NCBI GenBank assembly: GCA_030141605.1
Contig: JAQGDQ010000648.1
Span: 1 to 64,000 of the forward strand
Source of the DNA: Tubiluchus corallicola
Lineage: Eukaryota; Priapulida; Priapulimorpha; Priapulimorphida; Tubiluchidae
Reading direction: 5' to 3'
Length of the DNA: 64,000 bases
A model generated the notes under the pieces. That model did no database searches, was not told where the DNA came from, and saw only the letters and a list, made by a program, of their open reading frames with translations. Of the stretch, positions 35,351 to 48,439 are shown one piece after another. The position numbers and the translations under genes are program-made. Position 1 is the stretch's first letter; every line of letters starts with the position of its first letter.

Positions 35351-37384
35351 CCCAAGAGGATAAATTCTTTATTAGGTAGAGTGGAGTAAAAGGAACTATA
35401 AAATATACAGGAGGTCCGGTCATACTTCGCACTTACACGCAGGACGTCTCTCATAGATCAGGGGCCATGGCACTGCTATCCATATATTATTTTTACTGTG
35501 ATTTAAAGTGTGCTTAACTCTTTCGGCGGCGCCATTTTCCAGATTACCCACTTTAATTTATTGACACAAGAAGATTTTAACTCTGTTTCGGAATTTTGCA
35601 CTTCGTTAACATGAACAAAATCTGTTTTAAGATAAATATTGCGGCATCTTGGATTGAAAAGCTCTTTGTAGGAAAGCCTTTGAAGAATATTAAGTATTTG
35701 TGAAATCTCTCAAGTTGTTCAATGTAAAATGCATTGATGAATCTATGTTTACACAGTCAGATATTTGTTCTCGCCGCTTCATTGGTGTTTTTACGTTTGG
35801 CTGATTTACACACAAATTTTACGATGTGAGAAAATATTGTTAAGAGCTCAGAAAAAGCCATTTAGACACGTTTAAAGTCAATATTTAACCTGAATTTAAA
35901 AATTTCTACCGTCGTTCAAGTTAATAATGTTAATGAAATGGCTGTGGATGTCTGTTACATCAGAATAGAAAGCTTGTCTTAATAGTTGTAATGAAAAAGT
36001 TGGCAGGTTTAATGAACAGTTCAATAATAAGGCTATCGAACCATCTTGATTTTCAGGAAAAGTTTTCAAGAAAGAGCGAAAATGCCTCTACTCTCTTTGC
36101 AGGGTGCTGTTGAGCATGAGGAATGGTATTGACTCACACTCCTTTGCAGAAAAACTTTTGATAATTTTACTGGATTGCAGCAGCCTATTGTTAATCCTGT
36201 CCGTAATTACTCGTTTGTAATTTCTTAACTCTTTCCCAGGTGTGGAATGCAGACTTTTGAAATTTAAGTGTGTAAACACTCTGCTATATTTTCTTAACTC
36301 TCTCTGTCAGGTGTGGAAATTCAAGTGTGTAATCACTCTACTATATTTTCTTAATACTTTCCCTAGCCCCCCGGGCGGACTTTTTTTTATAGAAAAATGC
36401 TAAAGTTTTCTGATCTTAACACAAACAATGATTCGTCTAAGATAAATATTGTTGCAACTTAGATTTGAAAGCTTTTTGTGCCGAACAGTTATGAAGGAAT
36501 GTTAAATATTGTGAAATCTCTCTAATTGTTCAAAAGTTTCTTGGATGCTGAATCCATGTTTACACAAACTGATATTTCTTCTTTCACAAGATCTGAACTA
36601 TAAACTTAATTGCTCAAGCAATGCTCCACAATAATTTGTTTCTGAAATTATATTATGTTGAAAACATAATTACGATGTTGAAATAAATGTGTCATAAAGC
36701 AGAGATTGTTATGTGACGAAGTCTGGCTCATTATGAAGGGCAACCCTGTAAAATGAGTTACTGAACTGTCAGAAGTGACTAAGCTGCGTTATGCCAACTA
36801 GTGAATTGTCGTTTGAAACATCCTCCATCTACAAGGTAAACAGTCAGGATCGCATAGTAAATGAAGCCTACCAAAAAACCAAAACCATGCTCAAAATCAT
36901 AAGTATGAAAACCACATATCACGAATCATTTATGCAAGACATAATTTGTAATGGCCATCAACTGGTCCACAATTTGTATACAAAAAATTCTGTTTGATAG
37001 TGTTATGGCCATTCAAACTTATCTAGTCTCTGTGCAGGCCAAAGATTTGTATGTTATAGTATTATCATTAGATCTATTAAATGTAAAAGAACGACGTATA
37101 ATCGTAATGATCACACAGTCCATTTCTTCTAGGTTTACTTCACACTTGCCACATAAACCTAAATTGAATAAAATAGAGGCTAATTAGGAAATAGAGAGTA
37201 GCTTATATAATCTACTTGTGTACCGGTCAGTAAGGGAGAATGTAGAACAGGTATACATGATAGCAAAGGTAACGAATTTTTCTTCGTTACACAACGTCTT
37301 CAGGTTAGGACAATGTCTTCATAGTAATAATTATTATGTTTGATAATTAGCTATACTAGAGTTCTATAATAATCCCGAGATTTA
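35351..37384. other. Repeat-rich non-coding DNA with a short 60-70 bp array
   Basis: At 36224-36370 there are about three units beginning TTAACTCT and containing GGTGTGGAA, TTCAAGTGTGTAA and CTATATTTTC. The same units in reverse orientation are at 48440-48700. TTAACTCTTTCGGCGGCG at 35514 is another TTAA-anchored word. No gene recognised; ORFs such as 36791-36997 show no family. Confidence 0.5.
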
Positions 37385-37880
37385 GTAAGTAATTAAGCAT
37401 GGTAGTTGCGATAGTTAGCGAAAAAGTGTGATTTCACAGAAAATAAGTAAATAAGTGAGATTGCATAAAAATATGTGCAGTTGTGCATAAAATAAGTAAA
37501 TAAGTAGAGTTGCACAGAATGTAAGTAATTAAGCGTGGTAGTTTTGATAGTTAGCGAAAAAGTGCATTTCACAGAAAACAAGTAAATAATTGGAGTTGCA
37601 CACAATGTAAGTAATTAAGCGCGGTAGTTGTGGTTGTCAGCAAAAAAAGTGCAATTTTTGCAGATAATAAGTAAATAAGTGCGATTGCATAAAAAATATG
37701 TGTGGTTGTGCATAAAATTCATAATTAAGTGCGGTTGTGCAGAAAATAAGTAATTAAGTGCGGTTTTGCAGAATGTAAGTAATTAAGCGCGGTAGTTTCA
37801 ATAATTATCGAAAAAGTGCGATTTCCCAGAAAATAAATAAATAAGTGCAATTGCGTAAAAAATATGTGCGGTTGGGGATA
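37385..37880. repeat. Degenerate minisatellite, roughly 30-bp monomers
   Basis: About 500 bp built from short words: AAGTAAATAAGTG[CA]G, TTGCA[CT]A[GA]AA, AAGTAATTAAGCG[CT]GGTAG and TTAGCGAAAAAGTG. They recur in partly ordered larger units (the GCGCGGTAG...GCGAAAAAGTG word repeats four times). No coding potential. Confidence 0.8.
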
Positions 37881-38029
37881 CAATATGAAATACATATTAG
37901 AAAAAATACAGTTGATCCAATGCCACCCTCTGATAGCACTGTTTCTATCTTTTCTTTATATAAGATTAGTCTAACACTTTTGTTATTTCTAAAACAGCTT
38001 TACTCCATATTAAGGAATAACATCAGCAG

Positions 38030-38960
38030 AGCTGTGTCACTAAAAATTGTCACACTAGCATTATAGTTATGCTTCAGTGAGTTTACAAATTCGTTAATTC
38101 TTCTAGCAGAATGAAGTTACTTTATCGGACTTATTTTACAAGAAAAGACTTTCATTACCAAGGCCCTCACTTTTGCAGCTTGTATTACTGACAATGTTTT
38201 TAATTAATGCTACAAGAATTTTCACAGTATGCGGTGGGTCTACTTTTGTGCAATGATAACACATCTACTACAATATACTATATTGGAACTATAACTTTCG
38301 ACGGTAGTAAAATATCATCAGCAGAGCTGAGCTAGTTCAATTTTTTCACTCGGGAGAGGGGTACGTGCAGTTCATTGGCGTTTCTCGTGAGATATCAGAT
38401 ACAAAACTGTTACTTGGCTAAAAATATTTCACCAAGTTGTTCACAGGTTAGGCAACTGTAAAATATATGTTTAACTTGATTTTCTTGATATTCCCCCTTT
38501 AAGTGGTTTTGCAAGATCATTAACTACAAGAGGTGTTTTCCCATATTCTCCCTATCCGGGCAAAAACCAGCTAACATTGGGGAAACAGCACTAACATTTT
38601 CTGCACACACCCATCCATTTAGTTGCAAGTTTCGGTAGTGCATAACTGTTATTGTTATCTATTCTTTACGTCACGGCGTTCTCAAGCTATTCTATTATTT
38701 TCAAAAAGTGAAATGCGTGTTTGCCTGTGTGCAGAATTTCCTTTGTCTGTGTGGGTTTAGAATTTCGTTTAGCAAGGCAGGGTTTTTGTTGTTATGATAA
38801 TAAAGGGTAATAATGTTTGTTGTTGGTCAAGACAGAGAAATTCTTAAAGAAGTGCTTAGTCATTTGAAGAAATTTAAATTCTGTTATTGATTTTAGGCAT
38901 GGATGGATGAAATGGAATTTGTGAAGTAAAGAAAAATATTTTCATACACTTGAGATTCTT
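38030..38960 (+). repeat. Repeat mosaic module, copy 1 (partner at 53575-54640)
   Basis: Near-identical over about 700 bp to 53575-54300. Shared words include TTTACAAGAAAAGACTTT, ATGCGGTGGGTCT, ACTTTCGACGGTAGTAAAAT, CCCCCTTTAAGTGGTTTTGC and CACACCCATCCATTTAGTTG. Short spurious ORFs occur. No gene recognised. Confidence 0.85.
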
Positions 38961-39579
38961 ATTCAAATTAAAGAAACTTGAACACCTGGCCAGGAAAATA
39001 CGCCAGGGAAAAGCTTATGGAAGAATTGAATTGCGCATTCAATAAATGGTATTGAAAATAACTCAAATAATTATTTTTATTCCTAAATATATTTCATATT
39101 TTATAATTGAGTTTAAAATGGATTCCTGCACATTCTGACGTATGGAAAAATATTTTTCTACATTCTATAATTTATAATTCTGAACCGATAAAATATTTTT
39201 GAAACATGTGTTATTTCAAGTTATTTTTTATCAGTTTAAACGTGTATGAATACCTTTCTTACCATTTTTAAGAAAAGAAAAATTGTTTGATCCATTTCAA
39301 GATTCTTGTCCTAGGAAGTGTCACCTTCTGCACCAAGCAAAAGAGAGGAAATCCAAAAAATGTCAGAAACTACAGGAATTGTTATCAAATAACTAAAACA
39401 CAAACAAGGAAAATATTTCGGTTATCATACTTATTCTTCTATAAATTTCTCGTATTGGGTGAGAAGAAGTGAATAAATGCAGTGTATAAATAATAAATCC
39501 AATGCGTATTATAAATGGACTAATGAGACTACTGAGAAAAGAAACTCTCACGCAATTTTTTCAATTTTTGCTCCAATTC
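38961..39579. other. Spacer
   Basis: AT-rich, no gene recognised. Confidence 0.4.
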
Positions 39580-39790
39580 CATATCACACCACCCGCGCCA
39601 TACCAGCTGCACCATGTCTGCAGCAGCATGCTGAACCCACCACACCACATGCACTACGACATTCAACATTCAACCCAACACACAACACCACCACCTGCAG
39701 GACAGAACGCCACCTACCCACAATTCACCACACCACACCATCCACGGCGTGCTCACTACATCCACTATGTCATAACGCACCACTCCAAAC
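39580..39790 (+). repeat. CAC/ACC-rich low-complexity tract
   Basis: About 210 bp dominated by CAC, ACC and CA words. It creates artefactual His/Thr/Pro-rich frames in two phases, which should not be taken as proteins. Confidence 0.75.
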
Positions 39791-40406
39791 CAATGTCGTG
39801 ATCATAATGATGACGACGGTGATTTTTGGTTGTAACAAATACGATGGTGGCACCTACAATACCAACACGGGCAGCACAGCAGTATTTCAAAACCATTCTG
39901 TCATAGGTTTAAATTGCTTGACATGGCAAACGCTAAAAGATCGAATCACCAATGATCAATATAATGGGTATTCTACATATTTGCTAACTGTTTCTTTTAA
40001 TCGTAATAGACTACAATTGTAATGCTTCATTATAACAGCTACTAGCAGCTTCTATTGAAGCAGAATTATAGGCAGAGTGCCATGGAATGACGTCAGAACG
40101 ATGGCTTTTTCAGTCGATGCATATCCCCTTTCCTCTTCTTCCCAAAGAGCTATTATATGCCATTCCAAAGCTGGGTCCGAGAAAACTCCCGCTAAACTGC
40201 TCATGGCATTCCCAGGAATTTTCCTATAATACACACCATTGGAAGGGCTATAAATCAGTTACCAACACCGTTTCAAGACCGTTTCCGTTCTCTAGAAATA
40301 AGAGATATGAATTTCGCAAAAAATGGAGCTAAAAGGCCATTCTCGAGGTTTTTGCTCCTGTTCCTCCAGCTGTGCGCGCGCATTAATGTAAACCATTAAT
40401 GAGATG

Positions 40407-41265
40407 ACACTAGATCCAGACCTTTACAAAAGGTATGTAACAAATCACAAAAATAAATTATAAGACTAATCAAACACCACCAAAAATTTAAACGAGTCAG
40501 AAAGCATATATATCTTGTTAATCGTTAAGCCTCAGAATCTGAGAACAATAATGAGTGGCCAGCTCTGCCTTATATATCAATGCAAATGGACAACACCAGA
40601 ACAATGTACAAACTGTACAATGTACAATATATGTTTCAACTAAGTTTAACCCAGGTATAAAGCCACACTGTACCAACTGCATGGCAGCTTACATTCTACA
40701 ACTTTTTTAACATAGTTTTAACATTTTTCTCCAATTTTTATGGATACAATTTCTCCAATAAAAATTTGTTGAGTCATTAATCATACAAAAATTTACTGTG
40801 TACCATTCCTGATTCACTTGTTCCCTTGCAATGAATTTTCTATAGTAACATATTGTACCTGTTTCTTTATTTGTGATTTTGTACACTAGATGGCTGACAG
40901 ACATTACCCGAAACTATTTAGCCAATTAGAACGTCCGCCATTACTAGACATGCATGCTGCACTCCAGAGCTGTCAATCACTCTTACACATGACCTGTCAC
41001 GTGCATCGCTGCTTCCATACACGCATCGCTACACTCACTGCTCGTATGTATGCGAGTGCACCGCGTCTCTGCCATGCTCTACACAGACCCACATGTTTTG
41101 GTAAAATATTTGCAGCATGCATGTACACAAACAAAATGAAAGTGGAGAAATATCCATTTTCATGCTAATGTTCGCTGTTTTGGTGCAAAGGTATTACAGA
41201 AAACCCCAATGATGGGAATAAAATTTTGCAGACGTTTTCATAGAAACTTGAGCTGGTAGAACTGC
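40407..41265 (+). repeat. Repeat mosaic copy with the TAGATGGCTG core
   Basis: The start (CACTAGATCCAGACCTTTAC and about 110 bp beyond) is repeated at 43710-43815. The core, from GATTTTGTACACTAGATGGC at about 40875 to the CTCTACACAGACCCACATG word at about 41090, is one of the repeat cores listed at 46.4, 50.6, 52.1, 59.5, 61.0 and 63.9 kb. The end (TTTTGCAGACGTTTTCATAG) recurs at 62585. Confidence 0.85.
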
Positions 41266-41329
41266 CTCATTCTCTGTTTCCATGTTTCTATGTACTGTAA
41301 AAAAATAACATAATAGATGAAATTGTCTC

Positions 41330-42180
41330 AGCAGCCACCCATCCATTTAGTTGCGTGTATCTGTAGTGCATTACTTCTTCCCTTGTTACTTCTCAAATAA
41401 ACCATTCAACTTCTCCATTATTGTTAATTAGCGATAGAAGCTTGAAAGCAGTTTCGTTTGAGAGCTGGAATTAAATCTTTCTTATCAAAGCACAGGGGTG
41501 TTCTATTATTTTTGCTGAAAGTCTTGCTTATCATAATATATCGCCCTGGGAAACATGCAGTAAGATGGTTTGATAAATTTGAAAGGATAATAATGTGTTT
41601 TTAGATTTGAAAGCTAGTACTGCAAACACAGGGCTAAAAACTGGTTTTTCTTATTATGATAATAAAGGGAGAGACTGAATAACAATAATTGCTGTTTGGA
41701 TAAGATGGAGAAAGTTTTAAGTGCTCAGCCACCTGAACAAAAGGCTCTTTACGTGTGAAATTCTAAGATTCAAGTTCTGTTGTTGACTTTGAGCTGGGAT
41801 AATTGCAGAAAGTGGTTCTGAAGCAAAGAAAAATATTTCCCCGCATTTTAACATCTTGTGTAAAATACCCTCACCCGAACACCTGGGAATGATGCCAGGG
41901 AGAGAGTTAAGTAAGAAAAATTGAATGAACCGAATGCCCTATAACTGAGAAAGATTTTGGGACATTTTCTTTTTTTAGTGAAAAATTAACATTTTGCCAA
42001 ATCTGCTGAAACCGTTACATATGAAACTGTGTTAACCAGGTATTGTTGAAAATGCTGGGGTGAGAATTTTTTGTAAATTATTTCAGCATCATTTCAAATT
42101 TTATCTGCCATTGATTTAAAAGGATTAATAGTTTTCTGTAAACTTGCAGTGAACAAAAACATTTTTCCATGTTATTAAGT
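41330..42180 (+). repeat. Repeat mosaic copy, 'TGATAATAAAG' module
   Basis: Matches 47690-48370 closely. Both contain CAGCCACCTGAACA, TTTAACATCTTGTGTAAA, AACTGAGAAAGATTTTGG and CCGTTACATATGAAACTGTG. Part is also related to 38580-39020, 49040-49150 and 54340-54620. No ORF. Confidence 0.85.
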
Positions 42181-43559
42181 TCCTGAGCAAATTAGCCACT
42201 CAAGAACTGCTACCCCTGAGAAAAGAAAGAGCTTTCAAATCCTAGGCCCATAAATATTCGTCAGAACTTAATAAACGCCTCCGTTTACTCCTATACTGTA
42301 GGAGTCAGCAAATGACGGAGGAAAGGAGGAAAGTTCCTCATTCTCAGTCTTCAGCTAGGCAACCTCCTAAGGCAGTTCCAAATTCCACCCAACAAACGTC
42401 ATGATCTACCTGGCCAGATTACGAACACAACGAAGTTTCCTGCATACTAGTAAAACTGCCAAGGAACCGTCTGGTTTCCTCTCAGAGAAATTTGATTACA
42501 CTGAGAACACCAAAACTAACAAACTCATTATGAGATCTCAAAAGTTGAGACCTCAAACCTGCTGCAACAAAACGTGTAGCTTCAAACGCAGCGCAAAACC
42601 GTAATGGCGGCAATAAGGAAAAATCACGGTTCAATACTTTTCCAGGAGCGCGAAAATTATCTTGTAACCATTCAAGACATGTGACAGGAAGATCGCCATC
42701 GAACAGGGAAAAGGGGAGAGGTATTAACGGATGGGCAGAAAACCAACCCAAACAAGTACAAAATGAACTTTAGCATAATTTTAATATGGACGAGGACGTC
42801 TGTGACGTCACAACGTCATAATTAATCAATCATTAACTCCTTCAGGACCGAATGTGTTTGCTTCGTTTTGCCTGGGTGAAGGAAAGGCTGCTCTTACAAA
42901 CCAGCAATAATGTTATTTTTATATTTTAGAAATTTTGTAGGTTTCTGCTACTCACACAACGGATCTTCATGCAAAATTCATGAAATGCATTTGCTTACAC
43001 TAGACAAATCAGAAATCGTTTTTCATTAAAAAGAATGAAAAAAAGCTTTCAGTAACTGCAATGTTTGCACTGCAACATAGTATAGCCTCGCTTGTGTGAA
43101 AATGGTTAATACAGAAGAGTTCAACTCTGCAGACACAAAACGCTGATACACTGTGGACTCAAGTCAAGTTGTTTTTAAGTAGGAATTCCTGTTAAAATGT
43201 GAAACGACCATAATTTGTCCTTGGTTCAACAGTTGATTTTTCATGGAACAGCAGTGCAACACTGCACGGCTTGGGCGTTACTCCTAAGATTGAGTATTAA
43301 TGTTTGTCTTAAATGCATAATACTAAATCAACCTCAAATCACCTTTCGAGTACTTCTTAATCATTCGAATACTTCTTAATCACTACTCTTTGCTAATTAT
43401 TATTTTTGCAAAATTTCTGCAGTTGCTATTTTCTTCTTGTTGTTTATTTTTTGTACTGTTTAAAATAAATTTTAGCAGTTTCTGATCTGTCGCACCAAAT
43501 CAAAGCTGTACTACCTTTTTTTTAACATTTGTTTAGACACAGAATGGATTTGTTTCTTT
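42181..43559. other. Non-coding DNA with a GC-richer patch
   Basis: 42290-42830 is less AT-rich and has overlapping 60-90 codon frames on both strands (42401-42604 plus, 42482-42751 minus), neither recognisable. A CRE-like TGACGTCA lies at 42802-42809 and TTAACTCCTTCAGGACCG at 42833. It could be a promoter or a transposon piece. Confidence 0.4.
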
Positions 43560-43830
43560 TTACTCTTAATTCAGTCTGACCCAGGAGTAGATCAGCACAG
43601 TACCGACTCTGTACCAGTTTGCATTCTACAATTTTCTTAATGTAATACTAAAATTTTTGCCTGATTTTGCATTGTGGACAAAGTGTTTAAAGTATTAATT
43701 TGTTGTGTCACTAGATCAAGACCTTTACACAAGGTATGTAACAAATCACAAAAATAAATTATAAGACTAATCAAACACCCCCAAAAAGTTAAAAGAGTCA
43801 GAAAACGTATACATCTTGTCAAACATGCTG
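43560..43830 (+). repeat. Short copy of the repeat mosaic
   Basis: Begins CTGACCCAGGAGTAGATCAG, also found at 50332 and 59240. The end repeats 40410-40520. Confidence 0.8.
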
Positions 43831-44101
43831 CAGTACAATTCTCTTTGTTTTTGCCAAAAGTTTGCGATTATTTTAGCTGGTCCAGTTAAAGGAGCAGAAT
43901 ATCTTCAGGAAAACGTAAATTTTGGAAATCGTGTGGAAACGAAAAACGAAAATTTTGAGAAAGAAACAGCGAGAAACTTTTATGTACAAAAGTAGCTGCA
44001 GTAGAGAACTGAAAGGAAAGCTTTGAAATGATTTACCAAAAATTAATAGCTGAAGTGTCATATGACTTTTTAAAGCAAATTGCAAGATGTTAAGGTTGAA
44101 A

Positions 44102-45655
44102 ATGTCCAGGAAAGAGGCTCAATTAGCAGGAATGCTGTATGCAGTGACACAGACAATGACAGTATAAGCCTAATTCCAACGAACTGAATTACTTTGCTCA
44201 AAATCAGTTGGAGGCAGGAGTGCCATTTGTAGATTTGGCAAAGGTTATTCACGACTTTTATTCGGAGGAAAAATGTGATGAGGCGAAAGTGGTGCTTATT
44301 GGTCTTATACCGCGCGACAATACAGACAATCCAGAATTCGTGAAGAACAGAATCAGAATCGGTTCATCCAAAAAGGCAAATGTGTGCAATGACATACTGA
44401 AGCTATTGCAATACGGCCCTATAATAAATGCTGCGCCTGCACCGAGATTTGCGGCCGCTTTCTCTCAAAACATCCCGCCAATGAGTCTGAAATCAATGGA
44501 TACATCAGTATTGTTAAAACAACTTCAAACTGTGCAGCAGGACCTAGCGGTATTGAAAGATAAATTCATAACGAAGGAGGACTTAAATGAAATCTTAGAC
44601 GCACGTTTTGCTAGCTCTAACATTGCCATAGCAAAGCAGAAGAGCTATTCTTCAGTAGTCCAGTCAGCAGGTGTGTTATCTTCCTCTTCAGAGACTATCC
44701 CACATAAGCCACCTACCACAAAGACGGTGATGCTGGGTGATTCAGATAAGGATAGTGATGGCTTCACTAAAGTCGTACGTTCTGGTAAACGCCCCAGACT
44801 TCCTTCAACAAAGCCAGCATCTAAGCGGGTTATAACTGGTACTGCAACCAACAGTGAGGTAAAATCCAGCAAGCCGTTACGACAGTTGTTCGTTACGCGA
44901 CTGGATCCGGACACTAACATTGGTGACATAGAATGGTTAATTATAGACCAATGCGACATTAAGGTGACTGTAAAACAGCTGCAGACGAAGTACAATACGT
45001 ATAGTTCATTTGTGGTTAGCTGCTTCGGTAACGAAGAGAAGAAGCAGATAATGAATCCGGGGATCAGGCCAGCTGGGGTGCTACTGAATACGTATTACAC
45101 TGCAAAAACGCTTCACCAAAGAAATATAGTAAGACAGCAACATCTACTGGCGACATGAGACAAACACCCGGATTGAACGAGCCTATCAGTACTGCAACAT
45201 TGCATGTGAACTCGGCTTTAGAACAGTCAAAAATGCAGTCCTGGGGTTGTACGAGTTCCATAGCTTCCAATGTGGACCGAATTTAATCTGCAGTATAAAC
45301 CATCTAACAATAGAACAAACTATTCGAGTGGCCAGCTACAATTGCAACTCTATTACGTATTATCTCAGTACGTTCTGCATGAACTATGTACAATTTGTGA
45401 CGTAATTTGCCTTCAAGAGACAATGCTGCCTAAGCAAGAACTGGATTATCTGTCATATTTCCATTAAAATTTCTATAGTCGTGGTGTATCACCTACTGAT
45501 CTATCTGCTGGAATGCCCGAGGGAAGGCCACAAGGCGGACTGGGTATCTTGTGGAGGAAGGATCTTCCCGTGTGTAATGCAGATTATGATCTTTGCTTGT
45601 ATATTTCTCAGTCAATTTACATTCCAAAAATGAAAGGGTAAAAGGTAAATAAACA
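44102..45655 (+). mobile_element. LINE fragment: ORF1 protein and start of endonuclease
   Basis: A candidate ORF1 start is the ATG at 44102 (MSRKEAQLAGM). That frame hits TAA at 44165, and the coding sequence resumes one frame over (NELNYFAQNQLEAGVPF) and stays open to 45158. The 316-codon open part ends in an ORF1-like domain (LRQLFVTRLDPDTNIGDIEW, VTVKQLQTKYNTYSSFVVSC, NPGIRPAGVLL) resembling the nucleic-acid-binding C-terminal part of LINE ORF1 proteins. Ser/Lys-rich linkers precede it. ORF2 begins with TIRVASYNCNSI near 45316. It shifts frame, then reads CDVICLQETMLPKQELDYL and GRPQGGLGILWRKDLP before truncation near 45655. The reverse transcriptase is absent. It is inserted in, or beside, repeat-mosaic DNA (43560-44100 resembles parts of 49690-49770 and 50330). 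Confidence 0.8.
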
Positions 45656-45699
45656 CTGTGTGGAACATCAGCACATCACTGTTTTTAAATCTTTTTGCT

Positions 45700-46650
45700 A
45701 ACCTGTATCATACTAATACACATACAGTTTTGTATGTTTGCTTGTTTATCTTTGTGTAAATTTTTTAGCCAAAATAAGCAGATGAATAAGTTTAGAATTG
45801 TCCAGCTCTGGCAGAGATTTGTTTCCTATGAGCTCATTCTAGTTTTATTGTAGAAATCAATTGCATTCATGTAACATTTTTATCTGCACCATTTTTGTTG
45901 TACTGAGCTTTATCTGCAATTGTAGTTGTTATAGTCATTGTCATTGCTGCTTTTGATGTTGCTGCGCTGTTGTTATTATAGTAAAACAAATACAAGGTCA
46001 GGCTAAGTGTGACTATGTTGTAAATATAATTCATGTACTCAAATTTGTGTCACAACTTTCACACATATGTTTAAGCATTTCTTTGCTACATGGTTGTTAT
46101 TGATAGTAACAAATAAACAATGATAGTGCAGGAAAATCTGCTCTCACTAAGCAGCGATTACGCTATATTGTAGCTGTTACATTAGTTTCAGTTTTGTACA
46201 GTAGATGGCAGCCTGACATTGCCCGATACTATTCAGATTAATTGGAGCAGTTATATGATTACAAATCTTACATCTAGGCTGCACAAAAATTTTCATTTTA
46301 AATACGTAATACTAAATCTACCTACTATCATTTAGCGACTACTGTTTGTTTATTATTATTTTTTTCTAAGGCAACATATTGTAGGTGATGTGCTAGTTGT
46401 GGCTTTGTACAATAGATGGCTCACTGATATTACCCAAAGCTGTTCAGCCAATTGGAGCATCGACTATTGCTAGACACGCATGCTGTCAATCGCTCTTACC
46501 CACGAGCTCTCATGTGCAACGTTGCTATCATGCACGCATCGCTAAACTCACTGCTCTAGCACGTGTGAGAGTGCACCATGTCTCTGCCATGCTCTGCTCT
46601 ACACAGACCCACATGAACATGTTTGGGTAAAATATTTTCACCATCCAGTG
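45700..46650 (+). repeat. Repeat mosaic copy with two TAGATGGC cores
   Basis: Matches 51540-52345 and 60300-61230. It has two TTTTGTACA[GA]TAGATGGC-type cores about 200 bp apart (46196 and 46403) and the ACAAGGTCAGGCTAAGTGTG word. No gene. Confidence 0.85.
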
Positions 46651-47689
46651 TACGTACATTACTAATAATAAAGTCTGCCTAATGAAAACTTAAATTAATT
46701 CCAATCTTTGTCAAAGTATCATGTACTTAAATAACGCTAAGATTCAATGTATTTGCAGCATTTATTGAAAACAACTAGTCAAATTCAAATCAACGAAAGC
46801 AATGCAGACAAAAATTATTTACACAAAGGTATCTTGCATAGACTTATTTGCCACTGATGTCGAGTGACAATAACCAGATGAACCAAATTTAAACATACAA
46901 CTTAATAGTTTTGCTATTATTGACTTTCTACCAGATAATTTTGTATGATTTTATGTTATACATAGGATGCTTGCGTGCAATAACTACAGCTATTACGAAA
47001 AAAAGCCAACAACATCAGGACAGCGCCATTCAAAATAGGTCACGTAAGACCTATTAGCTATACCTTTTCTGCATATGTGTTTCTATATGCTACATAGCTA
47101 TATTAGCTATATTGTTTGATAATAACAAAAACAGCTCACTATGGCAAAAATCTACGAAGAAATGTGCATACTCTATGTAACGAAGATCATAAAACTGATG
47201 ATGAGCTAGTGTTTTTCATTTATCAAAAAAAATGTTCTTATTTGCAAACTGCATAAAAATGCCGAGTATCTTCTTAGTCATATTTAGACATATTTATTTT
47301 ATTATTCACTTCAGCAATGCAAAGTTTACAATATAATTCACGCTGTTATTTCGGAACGATTATGTACTCACAATAATTGTTAATCTAACCAAAAATAGTG
47401 CTGCATGATTGTTATGAACCTGATTTTTTTTCAAATTTCTTCAAGTTTGTCGTACTCATGCTAGTCTTCCTGCCTAAAGATGAAGTTTCTATTGTGATTC
47501 ATTGCTTTAAATTTCAAGCTGAAATACTTCTATTCTTCGCTGCTTTTAATTGAAGCTAAAATAAATCAAAATTAACGATAAGCTGAGTAATTAAAATAAT
47601 AATTGACATTAATTGCATAATGGAACTTAACAAATCAATTAAAGTTGTCCGATAACAAATAGCATAAGCATTGTTCAGCAGTTCCTTCT
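46651..47689. other. Spacer within the mosaic
   Basis: AT-rich, nothing recognised. Confidence 0.5.
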
Positions 47690-48370
47690 GAGAGCACTGG
47701 GAATAGAGCTTTGTTAACAAAGCACAGGTGTGTTCTATTTCAAACTGTTTGTATAGCAAACATTGGGCTAAAAGCTTTTAAAAGTGTTTGTATAGCAAAC
47801 ATTGGGCTAAAAGCTTTTAAAAGTGTTTGTATAGCAAACATTGGGTAAAAGCTTTTCTTGTGATAATAAAGGCTGAGACTGCTTAATAATAATTGCTGTT
47901 TGGAAATGGAGAAAGCTTTAAGTGTTCAGCCACCTGAACAGAAGACTCTTTATATTCTGTTTTATTCAAGTTCTGTTATTGATTTTGAGCATGGTTAAAG
48001 TGGCTCTGAAGTGAAGAATAATATTTTCTCACATTTTAACATCTTGTGTAAATTAACCTCAGCTGAACACCTGAGAATGATGGCAGGAAAAGATTTAAGT
48101 AAGAAAAATTGAATAAACCGAATGCCCTATAACTGAGAAAGATTTTGGAACATTTTTGTTTTTCCAGTGAAAAATTTACATTTTGCCAAATCTGCTGATA
48201 CCGTTACATATGAAACTGTGTTAACCAGGTGTTATTGAAAATGCTGGGGGAAGAAATTTTTGTAAATTATTTCAGCGTCATTTCAAATCCTGTCTGCCAT
48301 TGATTTAAAATGATTATTAGTTTCCTGCAAACTTGCAGTGAAAAAAGTTTTTTCCATGTTAGAAAATTAG
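47690..48370 (+). repeat. Repeat mosaic copy, partner of 41330-42180
   Basis: Direct-orientation match to 41500-42180 over several hundred bases, with a three-copy tandem insert at its start (47747-47862). Confidence 0.85.
47747..47862. repeat. 39-bp tandem repeat, three copies
   Basis: Units start at 47747, 47786 and 47825. Each holds the hairpin GTTTGTATAGCAAAC and the palindrome AAAAGCTTTT. Confidence 0.95.
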
Positions 48371-48439
48371 AACTTGTTTTGTTTGAATTGGGGATGTGAA
48401 AAATTTCTGGAATTTACTTAAAAATATATTGGAGCCTAG

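Noticed and set aside
39477-40022. 181-codon and overlapping 99-codon frames rich in His, Thr and Pro
   Set aside because: Both come from the CAC/ACC low-complexity tract, and two different phases are open at once, which is typical of simple sequence rather than coding DNA.
42290-42830. CpG-richer patch with a CRE-like site as a gene promoter
   Set aside because: No first exon or downstream gene could be recognised on either strand.
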